From: Bacillota bacterium
Lineage (GTDB): Bacteria > Bacillota_I > Bacilli_A > Izemoplasmatales > Hujiaoplasmataceae
DNA length: 64,000 bases
Assembly: GCA_018818595.1 (NCBI GenBank)
Contig: JAHIRM010000013.1
Location: 186,001-250,000 of the forward strand
Direction: 5' to 3'
The position numbers and the translations under genes are program-made. The notes under the pieces were generated by a model. That model had not been told where the DNA came from. It was given only the letters and a program-made list of their open reading frames with translations, and did not search any database. Positions 63,036-64,000 of the stretch are shown here, in pieces (position 1 is the stretch's first letter; each line of letters begins with the position of its first letter).

Positions 63036-63968
63036 ATGCGTATTCGATTTATTAAAACAACTGAATCAGACTTAGAAAACATTTTATCACTTTGGAACGA
63101 TGGAGAAGTGATGAAGTATGTAGGATTTCCTGAAGGACTACATATGACACTAGATAAACTTAAAGTATGGCTTGAACGCGTGAATGCAAAAAAAGATACC
63201 TTACATTATTCCATTTATAGTAAAGATACCTATTTTGGGGAAACCTATTACTCCTTAAATGAAAATGAAGAAGTAGCATCGCTTGATATTAAACTAAAAA
63301 AAGCAGCAAGAGGTAAAAACATAGCTTATCAAGCTTTATCTTTTTGCATTGATCAGCTGTTTTTAAACACCAATGCGTTAAGAGCTAAAGTAGATCCTTC
63401 CATGGAAAATGATAAAGCCATTCGGTTATATAAACGATTAGGGTTTCAAGAAATAAGGCTTGTGACTTATGAAGGAAAGAATCACGTGTATATGGAAGTA
63501 AAGAAAGAACAGTGGCATAAGTATAGAATTAATCAATTAAGACTTGAAGACGTTAATTTTGATAATTTTATTGAAGTCATTTTTCTTTCGGTAAAAGAAA
63601 ATCAAATCAATTTTATTGCTTCAAACGCCATTTCATTGGCTCAATCAAAATACCAAGAAGAATGCATTCCAAAAGCTATTTATGTTGGTTCAAATTTAGT
63701 AGGATTTTTAATGTATTGTGTGGATAGGGACGACCATGACTTCTGGATTTACCGATTTATGATTGATCAAAAGTATCAAGGAATGGGTTATGGATTGAAA
63801 GCGATGGAAATCATCATAACTTTCATCAAGAAAATATCGACAAAACCAATGCTTAAGATCAGCTTTGCTAAAGACAATGAAATTGCCAAAAATCTCTATG
63901 AAGCTTGTGGCTTTCAATCCACAGGAATCACTCAAGATCATGAAATAGTATATGAATTAAAATGGTAG
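63036..63968 (+). CDS. Tandem GNAT acetyltransferase (two domains)
   Basis: A 310-residue protein with two GNAT domains. The first (about 1-160) is RimJ/RimL-like: LDIKLKKAARGKNIAYQALSF and DKAIRLYKRLGFQEIR. The second (about 165-310) resembles BltD-type polyamine acetyltransferases: KENQINFIASNAISLAQSKYQ, PKAIYVGSNLVGFLMY, FMIDQKYQGMGYGLKAMEIII and NLYEACGFQSTG. The second may thus acetylate spermidine-like compounds, which would fit the potABCD importer in this window (inference). Start follows AAAAGGAGA. Confidence 0.85.
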   Translation: MRIRFIKTTESDLENILSLWNDGEVMKYVGFPEGLHMTLDKLKVWLERVNAKKDTLHYSIYSKDTYFGETYYSLNENEEVASLDIKLKKAARGKNIAYQALSFCIDQLFLNTNALRAKVDPSMENDKAIRLYKRLGFQEIRLVTYEGKNHVYMEVKKEQWHKYRINQLRLEDVNFDNFIEVIFLSVKENQINFIASNAISLAQSKYQEECIPKAIYVGSNLVGFLMYCVDRDDHDFWIYRFMIDQKYQGMGYGLKAMEIIITFIKKISTKPMLKISFAKDNEIAKNLYEACGFQSTGITQDHEIVYELKW

Positions 63969-64000
63969 TTTTTATGAACTACATTGAATTTTATATCTTA

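Noticed and set aside
1-64000. Possible use of TGA as tryptophan (mycoplasma code)
   Set aside because: Several genes end in TGA within 4-base overlaps with the next gene (potB/potC, gcvT/gcvH, phosphorylase/pgmB), and conserved tryptophans are TGG.

Overview
The window is one gene-dense stretch of an AT-rich bacterial chromosome. Shine-Dalgarno sequences are of Bacillota type (AGGAGG, GAGGTGA) and promoters are sigma-A-like with a 17-base spacer, many with an extended TG -10. TGA works as an ordinary stop: potB, gcvT and the family 65 phosphorylase all end in TGA inside 4-base overlaps with the next gene, so the mycoplasma code is not used. The small, transporter-rich gene set, standard code and c-di-GMP proteins fit a free-living relative of the Mollicutes (an Izemoplasma- or Haloplasma-like lineage) or another low-GC Bacillota. 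This placement is inference. I see no prophage, transposon, CRISPR array or rRNA operon; the only RNA gene found is tRNA-Leu(CAA).

Layout. 1-2 kb: end of comEC, holA, and rpsT on the other strand. 2-6.2 kb: a 1364-residue soluble sensor GGDEF-EAL protein. 6.4-14.2 kb: family 65 phosphorylase with beta-phosphoglucomutase, a small membrane protein, a HIT protein, an RluA-type pseudouridine synthase, typA and pyk. 14.2-18.5 kb: a PAP2-like membrane protein, a lone E2-like acyltransferase fold, a two-component system and a small membrane protein. 18.7-22.7 kb: potABCD for polyamine uptake. 22.9-32 kb: a membrane protein, a GNAT, an ABC-F ATPase, a NUDIX protein, argS and a heterodimeric ABC exporter. 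32-36 kb: tRNA-Leu, then a long structured leader before a DUF2087 gene, a membrane GGDEF-EAL gene and corA. 36-40 kb: a MATE exporter, an O-antigen-ligase-like protein and a CDF metal exporter. 40-43.2 kb (minus strand): an ECF sigma factor, a membrane anti-sigma-like protein and a lipoprotein paralogous to its outer domain. 43.2-48.7 kb: a DUF1624 protein with an AMP-forming ligase, a TetR regulator, a YjbR-tailed membrane protein and a Fic protein lacking the catalytic His. 48.8-54.8 kb: lplA, gcvT, gcvH, gcvPA, gcvPB and cvpA, a complete glycine cleavage system except for the dihydrolipoyl dehydrogenase. 55-64 kb: a nitroreductase, ispG, a nucleotidyltransferase-fold protein, nagA, a YerC-like regulator, a two-gene amino-acid ABC importer, PadR, manA and a tandem GNAT.

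Most notable. The ECF locus looks like a self-contained envelope-stress or ligand-sensing module. Anti-sigma and lipoprotein share an outer domain and end in Asp-rich tails. Upstream of both the sigma gene and the lipoprotein gene the same two-block element occurs, CCAAT - 17 bases - CGTATAT, which I read as the promoter recognised by this sigma factor. Other signals worth checking are a leader with two mutually exclusive hairpins before the DUF2087/GGDEF-EAL unit, a perfect 15-base-arm palindrome lying over the -35 of the amino-acid importer next to a TrpR-like regulator gene, and three copies of ATTTTCGCA before the large GGDEF-EAL gene.
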